From Rhizophagus irregularis (taxonomy: Eukaryota; Glomeromycota; Glomeromycetes; Glomerales; Glomeraceae): a stretch of DNA of 64,000 nucleotides. A program made the translations under genes and the position numbers. Below the pieces are notes generated by a model, which was given only the letters and a program-made list of their open reading frames with translations, ran no database searches and was not told where the DNA came from. The DNA is taken from the NCBI RefSeq assembly GCF_026210795.1, contig NC_089439.1, forward strand, positions 3,658,001 through 3,722,000. The letters are read 5' to 3'. Below, piece by piece: positions 46,121 through 58,900 of the stretch (the first letter of the stretch is position 1; the number at the start of each line of letters is the position of its first letter).

Positions 46121-49100
46121 ATGAAGCTTTAACTATGCACCAAAGATCGTACAAGCGTCGGCAAATAATATTGATGGAAGAACGTCTACAGCAGATTTTC
46201 ACATACTGTGGCCACGAAGCGCTTCTATTCCCAACGCTTATCTAATAATTAGAAGTGACTAATACAATAGAACATTGATTTGTTTTATGTTCAGCGGTTG
46301 TGATTTCATTATTACGGTCAATATTTTCCCGGTCTGAAAAATGGTAGTATAAACATAAGTTAGAGGTACTCCACTTAACAATGAGACTGAGAAAAAAATA
46401 GATATAAAACTAATAAATAACTGTTCACGACTGTCACAACTCAATTACAATATTCCATGATCTTCAGAATGAGATCATTGTAGACAATATGAAAAATTAG
46501 AATAATTATGTAAAGGAAGAATATTATGAGTCATATAACTTGCAAAATACTCACCTTGAGAAAATACTTTTTGAGATTTTAACTAGACTTGTAGGAAATA
46601 TTATAATTTGATATATTTGACACAATAATATATTTTAAACAGAAGTTATAAGGTAAAAAATCTAAAAAGAAGATTTAAAATGTAAAGTAAGAAAGAATAT
46701 TTACAATAATAGAAAAAATCACGAGAGAAGAGAAGAAAGTATTTTTTTTTTTAATCTTAAGTGGTGATGTCGAGTATGCTGCATATTTTCTACTGTGCAC
46801 ATGTTATTCGAATTGGAGAGAAACCGGTTAATTAAATTAACCGATTTAGCCGTTAATTAAACGGTCGGTTGTTAAATTAACCGATTTTTAACGGGTTAAT
46901 CCGATAATTAATACGGTTACATCCGAACTATGACTTAACGGATACTGTATTTAGTACCATTTAATACATACAAATGGGAAGACATATCATACTCACGAAC
47001 GCACATATCGAACATTCAAAAAACTAAATTGAAGTGAATATAACAATAATAATTAGTTCAATACTTATTATTTATTATTTACACCAAATTTCATATTTCC
47101 AACTTATTATTTATACCAAAATTTCAATATTTTCAACTTACTATTTACACCGAAATTTCATATTTTTAACGAAGATACCAATCAGTTTTAACGTCAATAA
47201 AGGTGAAAAGGGATTAATATATAAAATTCGCATAGTTCTCACTAAGTCTTAACAATAGTTATTTTTCAGTCAATTAGATAATATGCGAGATTTTAATAAA
47301 GTAATAATTTGAAATATATTTTGATTTTTAAATAATTATTTCTTTCCTAATAAACCAAAATTACATTCCCACAAGCGACAATTACGTTAAGGTAAACGAC
47401 CGATACTTTTAAATAACATCCAATATTGAAATTATTATTAGTAGCATTAATACTATTGGTCACCGCAGTATATGAACTACTATAACTCATGAGGGGAATA
47501 GAGATATCAGTCGAAAAAAAAAAGATCTATCCAATAATTATTAAATATATTTATTATATAAAATATTTGATTACATTCTATTTTAATTATTATTCGTTAC
47601 GAACATTTATTTTTTTTTTATTTCGGGAATTCATCATTAAAATCAATCTCTTTGTTCTTTGTCACGCACGATAAATCTCTTTGTTACATTATCACGTTCA
47701 CTTTTTCAAAGAATTATCCTTTTTTAAAATTTCGAAGATTTGATTAATCTAGGCTGACACAAAATTTTTTTGCCATGTAATACATGACGTATTTAATTTA
47801 ATATAATATATTAAAATAATTTATTTAGTGGATTTTTACTTGAAAGCATTTTCTTTTTCATTTATTGTAATATAATTTTATTAGAGAAAGAAGAACGTAA
47901 TAATTTTATATAAGCATATCATAATTGATCATATGTTTCTAAAGTGCTAATGTAGTAACATAAATGCTATTATTTAATTGCCAATGCTTCTTAAAAAGAA
48001 GTAACAAACAGGAAACTCCGATAAAATAACAACAGTGAAGTACAGTATACCTGTATGTATTTTTTTTTAATTTACTTTTTTATTATTGCATATAAGTACT
48101 TTACCGCGAATATAGTCACCAGACACATAAACAACAACGTAAAAAAAAAAAAAGAATCAGAATCCTCTAATAATATTTTTACTGTAAATTACGAAATAAT
48201 TAACGTAATAATAAAAAAATTTTTTTTTAATTATCCCAATTTTAGAGTAGAATAAACAAAGACAATCGGCTTAACCTTTTTATATTATTAATTTGAGGCG
48301 AAGTTGTTTGGACCAAAACAAATAGTACATATCAGTGATTGGATTTGCGTATTTTGTACAACATTTCGGTGGCACATTTCGGTTTTTAAAGTAAACAAAT
48401 TGAAACTATTTACCATATTTTGTTATGAAATGACTTAATTAGTGTTACTCAGGTGACTCAGGTGACTATTTTTTTTAATAATTGAAAGAAAGGATTCAAT
48501 GAAAAATGATCCTGTATAATAATCAATAAATAAATGATAACTTTAAAATTATTATGCAAGTAATTTACGTTATTTACGTTTATTTAACTTTATTCAATAT
48601 TGAATCATTTCATAGTTAAAAAAAAAAAAGTTCTCACCCCAAAAGAAAATTTTTTTTTTCCTTGTTAATAATTGGCTCAAAGATTTTTTTTTTTATGGCT
48701 TTTATTTTGTTTACGATTCATCATTTATTACATGTATTACATTAGCATGATATAATAATGCGAAATAATTAGAATATTTTAGAAATTTTTAACGAAGGTA
48801 ACTATTGTATTATTTATGTACCGTATAATAATATACTACGAACTAAAAGTTAACGTTCTTTAATTTTTTTTTTTCATAAAAAAAATATTTTTTTTTTTTT
48901 GTCCTTCTCTTATGACAACCAGCAGATTAAAATAGTATGAGTAACAAAATTTGGAAATTCATTTCCGAAAATCGAAATTTTTCGGAAGTAGAGCATGTTA
49001 TATATTAAAAAAAAAAAATATTGTGTCTCCCAAAAAAAAAAATGTGATCATACTATTAATTTGTTATTATTAAACATCCTAATTTCTTTATTAGTAATTA

Positions 49101-51317
49101 TTACCCCGCATTTCAAATTCACCAAAAATGGATATAGTACCATAATTTTCACATTAGATCTGATCAAGATGATCAAGACAACTTTAGATTACTTTTCTGT
49201 AAGGGGTCAAAATTTAGTATGGCGTTCTTCTTACAGAGGTCTTGAATTCTTATTTTATTTTATTTTATTTTATTTTATGTAAAAGTAAAACAATATTTAT
49301 TTATAAAATAAAATATTCCCAAAATTGTGTGATAAATAAACATGTAATCAGATGATCTTGATTATGGCTGATTTTCTTGCATAAAAAAAATTATCAATTC
49401 CATCTTTACAACGTATTGTTTTAACAATGCATTATTATTTGATGCGGAATTTGCCGCCAATATAATTATTAATTTATTATTATGTGTTCATATTTTGTAC
49501 TTTAAGTGTAATGTATTCACTATTTTTAACAGTATATAACATGATAAATATTTTAATAAAATAAATTTCAAAAATATGTTGAGCGAGTCAAATACAAAAA
49601 TTCAAGAAAGGCTGAGAAAGTATGAGAAAGTATCAAAAAGTATCAAAAGAGTAGTTCTAACTTAAAAAAGAGAAGGATCTTTTTTTAACGTAAACTTTAC
49701 TAAACTTTATTAAACTTTACTAAACTTTACTAAACTTTACCAAACATAGGATTAAGCTCACACTTCTGTCATCGTAAATAATAAAGATTTAAAGTCATAC
49801 GAGATTTTTTTTTTTTTTTTTTTTTTTTGCGAATCTTAGAATTTTCGATCTATACATGAATGAAAATGAATTTAAAAGGAAAGTATACTTAGTGGGGTGA
49901 GTGGAAAAAATCGGAAAAATTTTTTTTTTATTCAAAATTTTCTCACACCACCAAACTTGATTCGTAATTATTATTAATTTAAGTTTAAAAAAAAAAATAT
50001 TTTTAACCGAAAAAAAAATTTTTTTTTATAAAAAAAAAATATTTTTATTTACATGGAATCTAAACCAGTATTCATCAAATTCTTTTTTATTTATTTATTT
50101 ATTTATTTTTTTTTTGGCACCAAAAAAGAAAAAAAAAATTTTTTTTTGTACAACGATAAATAAAAATGATTTAGCTTGATCGAATGAATGAGTTATCTAG
50201 AGTGTAGTGATCTTTATACAGTACCTGATTGGATAAAAGAATCAGATAAGATAATATAAAAGTAAAATTTGAAGTATTTGATTGTGGGAAAAAGAACAAT
50301 GTTTACATTTAAAATCTGAAATATTTTTAAATATTTTTGTAACATTTTTGTAACATTTTTGTAACCATGGCGTGAGAAAAATAAAATTGGTTAATTATTG
50401 TAAATCAACGAGCATTCATAAAAATCTAAGCCGCAAAATAATTATAATTGTTATAAAAAAAAAATCATTTTCTTTTTTTCCTATTTTGAGGTAAAAGAAC
50501 CAAAATAGTGAAGTGAGAAAAAAAATTTAGGGTGTGAGAAAATTTGAGATTTTATTGATTTCTTACAAAAAAATGTCATCATTATAAACAAAAGGGAGGT
50601 AATAAAAAAATCAAAAATATGTCATTTATTTTATTTTTACCGAATTTCTTGGATATAATTTTCGTTTGTTTATTATTTTTCTTTTTGATTTTTTTTTTTA
50701 AACAATACTAAAAAAAATTCTTTTTCGGCATAAATAAAAAATAGTCATTTTGAATAAAGCCTCACTTTTTTAGTATTTAATTAACTGTTGTCTTACTTTA
50801 CCCGGTTCATAATTATTTAATAAGTAATAATAATAATAAATAAATAAATAAATAAATAATATAGAACATATTTGATATATATATATATATGTATATATAT
50901 ATACAAATATATATTTATTATACGTACATATATATTTATTATAACGTACATATATATCATGTATATTTTTATATATTCTAAATTTTCTTTGTTACCCCAT
51001 AAATAAATATTACTCAAAATGTTTGATGATTTCCCTTACCCCTCACGTCAATCGCCTTTTTACGTAAATGGCCGTATTTTACTTCAAAATAATCCTCCTT
51101 AATGTAATTAAAATCTCGTGAAAAAAAATCTGATAATTTTTAATTTGGGTATTTGTATTAATTATATGGAATATTAATTATATGGAATAGTTATTTTATA
51201 TTTTAAACTTAAATATATATGTGTAATATATGTACATTAATGAATCCGCAGTAATTAAAATAATAGTCAGTAAAATGTATTGTATATTTAGTATAATGTA
51301 AATTTTGAATTACTAAT
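46121..51317. other. 5.2-kb gene-free region of A/T tracts and simple repeats
   Basis: Long A and T runs dominate, many arranged as A8-10 directly followed by T8-10 (for example 50008-50040 and 50131-50148). Simple repeats: TAAACTTTAC x5 at 49691-49740, TATTT units at 49252-49276, and TA-rich microsatellites at 50872-50965. Around 46815-46920 a CGGTTAATTAAA/TTAACCG cluster forms small palindromes. No coding frame is convincing on either strand. Confidence 0.55.
49691..49740 (+). repeat. Tandem repeat TAAACTTTAC x5
   Basis: Five consecutive 10-bp units, one with a single change (TAAACTTTAT), followed by a partial CAAAC. Confidence 0.9.
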
Positions 51318-51356
51318 AAAAAAAAAAAAAAAAAATTTTTTTTATATATAAATAAA
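51318..51356 (+). promoter_or_regulatory. Poly(A)/poly(T) tract and TATA box of the F-box gene
   Basis: Eighteen A followed by eight T lead directly into TATATATAAATAAA (51343-51356), about 160 bp before the start codon at 51516. A pyrimidine-rich stretch (51359-51384) follows, as often found around fungal transcription starts. The tract should exclude nucleosomes. Confidence 0.55.
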
Positions 51357-51515
51357 TGCCCTCCTCCTTCTTTCCCTCTACCTCACTTTTCTCGTACAGA
51401 ACAAAAAAAAATATATTTTTTTTATTAAAAAAAAAATAAATTCATAAAACCTTTTTTTAAATAAAATCTCTATAATTCTCTACAGTAAATAAATTTTTTT
51501 TTTAAAAAAAAAGAA

Positions 51516-52976
51516 ATGTCTGGTGTAGTCTTACCTACCCCTCAACAAGTTTTCAGTTATCAACCTCTTGTTCAAAAACAACTTGTCATCAAAAAACCAA
51601 TCGTAAAAATTATTCCTTATATTCCTCCTGAAGTTATTCGTATTATCCTTTTTTATTTAAGAAATGACAAGAAAACCCTCGCTGCTTGCGCTTTAGTCAA
51701 TCAAACTTTTAATCTACATGTCACTCCCATATTATACCATACCGTCTCTTTCTCTTTCCCTTATACTTTTACTTTATTCGCTAAAGCTACTATTAGTGAA
51801 TCTCAACGTTCTCGAATGATTCAACATTTAGATCTCTCAGGTTTCTCTACAATGGGATTACAAAAAAGCGATTCTGCAATTCAAAAGGTGGTCACTCCTC
51901 AAATTCTCATAAACATCTTAAGATCTTGCACAATGTTGGAAGCTTTCTCCGTATCTGAAACTTTGGAATCCTCGGTCACTTTTGATGTTTTAAAAGTTCT
52001 CGTATTTGAATGTAAGAATATTAAAGCTTTGGATTTTTGTGGATTATCATCCAAACAATTCTGTTCAGCTCTTGCATCCTTAGCAGAGGCTATGGGACAG
52101 GTTAAACTTGTTCGACGTTTTAATGATGAAGAGAATGATGATGATGATGAAACAAGAATTTCATTTCAAAAAATTAAAACTCCAGTATTACCACACCTTC
52201 AACGTCTTTCTCTTCATAAATGTCCAATCATTCCCGAGTATTCAACCATCCTCACTTTACTTGCACATTCACCAAATCTTACTCACCTTGATCTAGGTGG
52301 TTGTTCTATCAGTGATTCAACTCTTGATTTTCTTGCAACTGAAACTAATGTTAAGAAAACATTAAAACATTTATTACTTGCAAGATGTAAAAACATTTCT
52401 TCAGAAGCTATTGCAAATTTTGTGGCTGAATGTGAACAACTAGAAGTTCTTAATGTTTATGATACGATCATTAGTGAATATGATCTTATCACTATATTAA
52501 ATTCCCCTTCAGCAAAAATATTCAAAAATTTAGATATTGGATCATCTTACATAACACCACGTGTTTTATACGCTATACAAGAAAATTGTACCTCATCTTT
52601 ACAATATCTTGGAATTGCACATGCAAATATTTCATCAATTTCTCACCTTAATGAATTCTTAAAAGCGATGCCAAGTATTCAATATATTGATCTTACAGGG
52701 GTGTCATGTCTAACAGTATTGGAGACAAATAATCTTTTCAATGATCTACAAAATGATCATTCACTTCAAGTTATTGAAATGAGTGAATCTTTACTAAAGA
52801 AACTTGGACCCATCAACGGATGGAAGATCAATGAAACTTATAATAGAAGATGGTATTACTTTAAGGAAACACTTGAAACAAAACCAGATAGATTTCACCC
52901 AAGAAAGTTAGACGTGGCTGAATCCGGGCCAGAAAGAATGAGCAAGATCTTCCAATATTACAGTTTTGATGTGTGA
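51516..52976 (+). CDS. F-box/LRR protein, 486 residues
   Basis: Single exon. An F-box-like domain at about 35-78 (YIPPEVIRIILFYLRNDKK, LAACALVNQTFNLHVTPILY) is followed by irregular leucine-rich repeats (about 85-440), best seen in LQRLSLHKCPII, LTHLDLGGCSISD, LKHLLLARCKNISSEAI, LEVLNVYDT and IQYIDLTGVSCL. An acidic insert (NDEENDDDDETR) lies near residue 205. F-box/LRR proteins recruit substrates to SCF (Skp1-Cullin-1) ubiquitin ligases through the LRR solenoid. The C-terminal tail KINETYNRRWYYFKETLE is outside the LRRs. Codon use is richer in C-ending codons near the start than in neighbouring genes, consistent with a well-expressed conserved gene. Confidence 0.88.
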   Translation: MSGVVLPTPQQVFSYQPLVQKQLVIKKPIVKIIPYIPPEVIRIILFYLRNDKKTLAACALVNQTFNLHVTPILYHTVSFSFPYTFTLFAKATISESQRSRMIQHLDLSGFSTMGLQKSDSAIQKVVTPQILINILRSCTMLEAFSVSETLESSVTFDVLKVLVFECKNIKALDFCGLSSKQFCSALASLAEAMGQVKLVRRFNDEENDDDDETRISFQKIKTPVLPHLQRLSLHKCPIIPEYSTILTLLAHSPNLTHLDLGGCSISDSTLDFLATETNVKKTLKHLLLARCKNISSEAIANFVAECEQLEVLNVYDTIISEYDLITILNSPSAKIFKNLDIGSSYITPRVLYAIQENCTSSLQYLGIAHANISSISHLNEFLKAMPSIQYIDLTGVSCLTVLETNNLFNDLQNDHSLQVIEMSESLLKKLGPINGWKINETYNRRWYYFKETLETKPDRFHPRKLDVAESGPERMSKIFQYYSFDV

Positions 52977-54514
52977 TATTTTTTTTTTGTGATACAAAAA
53001 AAAAAGAACGAAACATTTTAATATATAAAAAAATATTTTAATATAAAAAACTTTGTAGAAACCTTTTAGAATTTTTTTTTCTAAAAAAATCATTTTAAAT
53101 ACCGTAATTAATAATAATAATATATATAATTAATAATTAGTTAGCAATGTATATAATTTTTCAAACAAAATGTACTTAATAATTTTAGCGTATAAACTTT
53201 TAAATAAATAATAATATATATATTATAATTTTTGTTAATAAAAACTTTTTTAAACTTAATAATTTAATATTTTATTTTATTTTTTTGAACTTTTTTTTTA
53301 AAAGAAAATAAAAAAAAAACCTTTACTCACCTAACATAGAATGGGTCAAAAAAATTATTTTTTTTTTTTCCATAAAAAAACTCGGTACGTTGTAACGTTG
53401 GGTAAGCATATTGTCATAATAATAATAAAGTTGCGTGTAACCAACAAAACGGCATTTTTAGGTTTATTTAAAAATATTTTAGGAAGTTTTTTTCTAATTT
53501 TTTGGTAAACTTGATGATTTTTGTAACTTTTGTTCAACTTTTTTTAATAAAAATGAAAATAAAGTTCATGTGAAAAAGTAATTGAAAGTCAGTTAGTCTA
53601 ATAAAAGTAAATTAAATTAATTTAACTAATTTAGGAAGGTAATTTCTTGTTCTTTAAAACACCGTGTAACGACCAAATAAAAAAGCTTTTCTGTTTTTTT
53701 TTGGGAAATTCTGCGAATCAGATCCGCATAAACTGTGAGTTGGGAGTGGCTTTTTTTTTTTTCCAACCTATCTTATTATGATATTCATAAATAATAAAAT
53801 GATGCTTGTTGGCGTCAATGTTTCATTAATGAGAAATTTCTCTCTTGGAATATAAGCACGCGAAAAACATGCAAAATTAAATAATCCAATCAATTAATAA
53901 AAGTGTAAATATTTTAAATATTTTTTTTTAAAAAAAGATTTTCAATAATGTTTAAATACGTAATTAATTGCAAAACGGTTTACTTCTTTTTTTTTCTTTG
54001 TGCAACATAACAATACTCGTTTTCAAAAAAAAATGGGCTAAAAAAAAAACGTACATACTCCTTTTTTGAATAAATCATTAAAAAAATAATTTAGGAAAAG
54101 AAAAAACTCTCACCTCATATCATGTGATGATTTATTTGTGTGTGGGCTGTATCGTACACTTACTGTATGTAACTGTATTGTCAATAAAATAAATTTTTTT
54201 TTTTAAAAAAAAAAATCATTTATTTCGAGCAAAAAAAGAAAGAAAATGGCAAAATAAGAGAACAAAGAAAAAAAAAATTTTTTTTTATTTTCTTTTTTTC
54301 TTTTTTTTCTTTCGACGTTATTTTGATACAATTATGTTATTGAGGAAAAAAAAAAATTTTTTTTTTACAATTATTATGTTATTGAGGGTTATTGAGGAAA
54401 AAAAAAATTTTTTTTTTATTTTTCGATAATCTTGTATCGTATTTTAGAATCTTCGATCTTTAAAATTTGATCTTCCAATAATGAATGGATATTCAACCAT
54501 GCAATATTTTGGCA
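52977..54514. other. 3' flank of the F-box gene and A/T-tract region
   Basis: No gene seen. The direct repeat ATTATGTTATTGAGG plus A9-10/T9-10 occurs at about 54332-54365 and again at 54372-54420. An A-tract/T-tract also lies at 54192-54214. Confidence 0.5.
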
Positions 54515-54665
54515 TATATTATATGCCAGTATAATATATTATATTCTAGAATATTATATGCCAGTATACTACATATATTATATTCTAGAATATTACATAT
54601 ACTACTAGAATATTTACGCATATTATATTCTAGAATATGTAGTATAATATATATAGTATTCCGGC
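54515..54665. repeat. Imperfect tandem array around the palindrome TATTCTAGAATA
   Basis: TTCTAGAA recurs at 54544, 54583 and 54628, with a variant near 54604, each embedded in ATATTA. Some copies are joined by ATGCCAGTATA. The units are self-complementary, so the array can form cruciforms. Confidence 0.7.
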
Positions 54666-56250
54666 TCAACATGCATAATTATTATATGATCATTAAGCCT
54701 CCAACGAAAATGTCATTGTCAGGTCATTCAGGAAAATTGTCAAGTTATTCAGAGATATTACTTGCCAATTAAGACTATCGTACAGTAGGTACCCCATTTT
54801 AAAATTAATGTGAGAATATATTAAAGAAACCTTATTGTGATTTCTTATTATGATAATGATAAATTTGTTGCTCAATTCATGTGAATTTAAATTTTCTTTA
54901 AATTTTTTCTTTTTATGCCGGTTAAAAAATTCGTCATACAAAAAAAAAACTTTACCAAATAAATTATTTATTCAAGTACAACTATGTACAACTATAAACT
55001 GTTCTCATTTCTCAGCTTTTTAAAATAATTATATAATACAACATATTAATAATTAAAGTTAAAAAATATTACGCTAATTTGTTATAGGCAATATTATTTA
55101 ATCTAAACCTATTCCAATATAAGTAATAATCTCCAATTACGACTGAATTAACTCTGTCACAAAAATTTAAAAGATGATAAAGTTTCAACTATAGAATTTA
55201 ATAAAATAATTTACAATATGTTGTAAAACGAAAACATAGAAAGAGAAAAAAAATAAGGACCGAATAAAGTAATTCAATTCGACAATAATACATAAAAGAT
55301 ATTGTTGACGGTTATACATGTATAATTCATAAGTCACAAATGTTTATATTATAATATACATTTGAATCGTACGATATCATTCGTCTTTTTTTTCTTGCCA
55401 ATTAAATCGTTCATTTGTCTTACAACAATGAATTACAAATCAAGTAGATAAGATAAAAAATTGGTTGTACTAAAACTTCTAATCCCAGGAAAGGAAACTT
55501 CATTCTTTATGATATATATATATGTTTATATTATACAGTATACAATTCGCTCAACAATAATAATTAATTTTTTTTTTTTTTGAATTTGACCATATTTGTA
55601 TATACATAGATAAATAAAATATATTCAATAATGGGTATATTGAATAACCTTTTTTTTTAAAAAAACATTAATTTAGAATCCCAAATATGTAAAAATGTGG
55701 GGGAATCCTTGTGATCTAATTTTGGTTGTATTATAAAAAAAAAAAATCATTGAAAATATGAACCTTTTTTTTTTGGATTACACTTTCTATATATGGTATA
55801 TAATTTTTACGGAGTTTATATATTAATTCATATTTAAAAAATAAAGTACTTTAATAAATTGATTTATTATTGTTGTTCAAAAAGGAATTTTATATTAATA
55901 TAATCATACTTCAATAACGATTGTAATAATAATCGTATTAATAAATTATTTTTTTATAATTGAAACCTTATTATTGTTGTTATCGTTCATAATAAAATAA
56001 TATAATATTCTACTATAACAATTATCATGTTTTTTTGATAATAAATTGATTTTTTATGATTATTAAATTATAACTTTATTATTATTATTATTATTATTGT
56101 TCATAAAGGAATGTAAAGTTTAATAATATAATCAATCATATTCTATTAATAATAATTGTAAAAATATACCATCATTAAAACTTGTTTTTATGATTATTAA
56201 ATTACAACAAAAAAATAAGCGCATAATTTATCTGCATCATGTGTACGATA
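54666..56250. other. AT-rich gene-free region
   Basis: Simple ATT/TAT repeats near 56085-56100 and many A/T homopolymers. No coding frame or RNA gene recognised. Confidence 0.5.
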
Positions 56251-56350
56251 TTAACGTACGCACTGGCCAGAGTTAAAGTTTAACGATATCACGTGCAAGT
56301 GCATAACTCCTAAACTCTGGTAGGGTACGACACCACCGTGCGTACGTTAA
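56251..56350. mobile_element. 100-bp MITE with TTAACGTACGCAC inverted ends
   Basis: The ends are perfect inverses: TTAACGTACGCAC at 56251 and GTGCGTACGTTAA ending at 56350. A second inner pair CCAGAGTT / AACTCTGG strengthens the hairpin. The terminal TTAA at both sides would be the duplicated target of a piggyBac-like element. The element is GC-richer than its surroundings. Confidence 0.7.
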
Positions 56351-56420
56351 GGAACCTCCTGCATTATATGCATCCAGATGAAATATATTAAAATATTGAA
56401 CGAAAAGGTACATTATAATT

Positions 56421-56562
56421 GTCCGGAGCGAAGCGAAGGACTATATATGTCTACGCATTATGAAAAATGATCGATCACGTGAGTTTCTCTCTCTCTGTCC
56501 CTCACGTGACGTCGTCCAATGAAATCGCAAATCGGAGTTTTATCTTTTTTTTCGCTCCGAAC
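56421..56562. repeat. 142-bp segment with GTCCGGAGCGAA inverted ends
   Basis: GTCCGGAGCGAA at 56421 pairs with TTCGCTCCGAAC ending at 56562 (one mismatch). The interior has two CACGTG E-boxes (56477-56505) and a CT microsatellite (TCTCTCTCTCT). It is less AT-rich than the flanks. No target duplication was recognised. Confidence 0.5.
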
Positions 56563-57129
56563 TTACAACGGTTTCCGTTTCTTAGTATAATTTACATATT
56601 CACTATCCTTATTCTACAATTGCTTTTTAGACGGTAAATCATACTATGAACTTTACAAGTTATTATTTTGTTACACACGTTGCGTTACTGTATAACATTA
56701 GATTAATTTTCGAATCGACATACAAACTATAAAATTTATTCCATGATTTTTTTTTTTTTAAAGAAAAAATTCGTTAATCTGTATTGGGTTTCAACTTTCA
56801 ACCTCTTATTAATCTCAAATAAGATATCATAAAATTGAAGAACTTAAATAAATAAAAGTTTCATTAGTAAAGAATGAAACGAACGTTGGAAATTTGCAAT
56901 TTTGTTACCAAAACTAAAATATTGCGTAAATTATACTTTGGCATTTAAAATTTAGTTATTAAACTCTGGCCAATTCTGGCCCTGTCCAAATCCATTTTCT
57001 GATTATAATAAGCAGATTATTTTATCATCCGGACAATTTACTGACAATTTGTGGTAACCCACCATGCAATTTTCCTTTCAGTCATTATAATCCCTTTTGA
57101 ATTACAATATTACAATACCCTTGTGACCA

Positions 57130-57272
57130 GTATTGGGGCAATTGGACAATTTTGGACAGTTTTGGACAAGTTTTGGACAAGTTTTGGATTTGGACAATTC
57201 TCTTATGTCCAAAACCTTGTATGTCCAAAACCTTTTTTAAAGTTAAAAATTGTGTCCAAAACTCATCACTGC
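57130..57272. repeat. TTTTGGACA / TGTCCAAAA inverted cluster
   Basis: Four direct copies of TTTTGGACA(A/G) at 57145-57190 are followed by three inverted copies (TGTCCAAAAC) at 57208-57270, giving a potential stem with many registers. Confidence 0.65.
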
Positions 57273-57637
57273 CCCCGTCTATTTCCTTCTACACACACAA
57301 TATAATTTTTACGCGTCACGCCAGATAAACGGAAACATTTAAGTCCGTCGCTTAATATGCTAGCTAGTATCTTTGTGGCGAAGTAAATTACGTATTACAA
57401 ATAAGATAATAATACAGTTACAAAAAAAAATTTTGTTACAAAAAACGTGCTACAAATATCAAATACTAAAAAAAATAAAAACGGTATTTAATTTTTCATC
57501 ATCGAAGTTGAACCATGATCTAAACATTTATTTCAATTAAATAATACAATATTCATTACGATTTCACGACAGTCCGAATATACATTCTTAATTTGCCGAA
57601 TTGAAATTACGGCATCACAAAATATGGATTGTACCAT
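57273..57637. other. Spacer
   Basis: AT-rich, no feature recognised. Confidence 0.4.
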
Positions 57638-57813
57638 CCCTATAAAAACGAAATGTATTAAATTTGTTGTTCATGTGTAATAAATGTCTAAACAAGCACC
57701 ATTTTGTCCGATTTATGTCTTATTACAAAAAAACGAAAATTAAACAAAATGGTGCTTTTTTAGACATTTATTACACATGAACAACAAATTTAACACATTT
57801 CGTTTTTATAGGG
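57638..57813. mobile_element. Hairpin MITE family, copy 1 (176 bp)
   Basis: Starts CCCTATAAAAACGAAATG and ends with its inverse CATTTCGTTTTTATAGGG. The arms pair over roughly 75 bp each (including AAATGTCTAAA and GCACCATTTTGT) around a short loop, so almost the whole element folds into a hairpin. CAT occurs on both sides and may be a target duplication. Its left arm is identical to copy 4 at the window's right edge. Confidence 0.85.
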
Positions 57814-58439
57814 CATACAAATCATCGAGACCAGCATTATAGATTTACGGATTACAAATTTATCTACGGTATAACAAAAAAAAAATATTTACTTACTTTG
57901 TGTAATTTTATATTAAGTAATTACGGTATTACAGCGATAATATATTATGGTATAAGCTTCATATGCCGTAATTAATTCCGACGGGCGACGGCAAGTATAC
58001 TAATAAATTTTATTAATTGTATTTTTGAAAATTTTCACTACTTTTCATTATTATATTAATGACAAAATACTTCGACCCTCCAGTAGTACGACGTTTCTCA
58101 AATTCTGTGGAAGTCGTGTTCACATAATATTCTTTCTTTTTTTTTAATACTATTTAAATAAAAGTATAAGAAGTACGTGGGTTAGTAGTAAGTCTCCGTA
58201 ATTTTCATAACGAGTATAATAATGAGTTATTAAATAATCAGATCCCTCACTAATTATTATTTATTTAAATTTTTTCGTGTAATGTATTTAAGTTTCAAAT
58301 AAGGCGTGATAGAGTCCCATGTTGATATTCATGTACTTTATTATTTAATATTTGGTGCAGCGTACATCGTTTTAAATTTCCGCGCATGTAATCATTATAT
58401 CTTTCGTATAAAAAAAAAAGAAAAAATTTTTTTATATCA
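57814..58439. other. Spacer after MITE copy 1
   Basis: No gene supported. CG-containing short motifs near 57965-57990, otherwise AT-rich. Confidence 0.4.
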
Positions 58440-58560
58440 TTTACCATTTTTATTATTTTTAGCTGTCATGAACAAAACAAAAAAAAAATATAATAAATAA
58501 TTTAACTTTCTTTAAAAATAGGTAAAATGAACTGTCACTTTCGGCGAAATGTTTGTCGGT
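58440..58560. repeat. MITE-free relative of the 59940-60160 and 63680-63905 repeats
   Basis: Contains ATCATTTACCATTTTTATTA, TTTTTAGCTGTCATGAACAA, then TTAAAAATAGG(T)AAAATGAACTGTC. The same succession occurs at the two later sites, where a hairpin MITE sits between AGCTGTG and GATGAGCAAAA. This is the empty-site version. Confidence 0.65.
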
Positions 58561-58724
58561 GAATTATCGGTGAATAAATGTGCGCTCTGTGCGTATAAAT
58601 ATAATCATCTGCTGGATTTCCAACACTCTTTATAGCCATTGTAATATGAAAATATACGACTGTCACGTGATTTCACGTGGTTATACTGTATCTTTAAAAT
58701 ATTTAAAAATTTTATTTTTGAATC

Positions 58725-58900
58725 CGTTAACTATCATACACATTCTAAGTTGATTCAGTTGATTCAAAATTATATGTATTATTATAAAAAAAAAACATTT
58801 TTCTTTTAAATAAATATATTTAATTTCGATGCAATCTTTCATTTATATTGAGAAAATCAACATAAATTGTAATGTAAAATTGATTTGATTTTTTTGTGAT
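58725..58900. repeat. Segment duplicated at 61975-62110
   Basis: Shared blocks in order: ATCATACA(C/T)ATTCTAA, TTGATTCAAAAT, ATGTATTAT, ATATATTTAATTTCGATGCA and AATTGTAATGTAAA. The second copy is shortened. Confidence 0.65.

Noticed and set aside
50817-51017. Ile/Tyr-rich minus-strand frame
   Set aside because: A translation of the TATATA microsatellite, not a gene.
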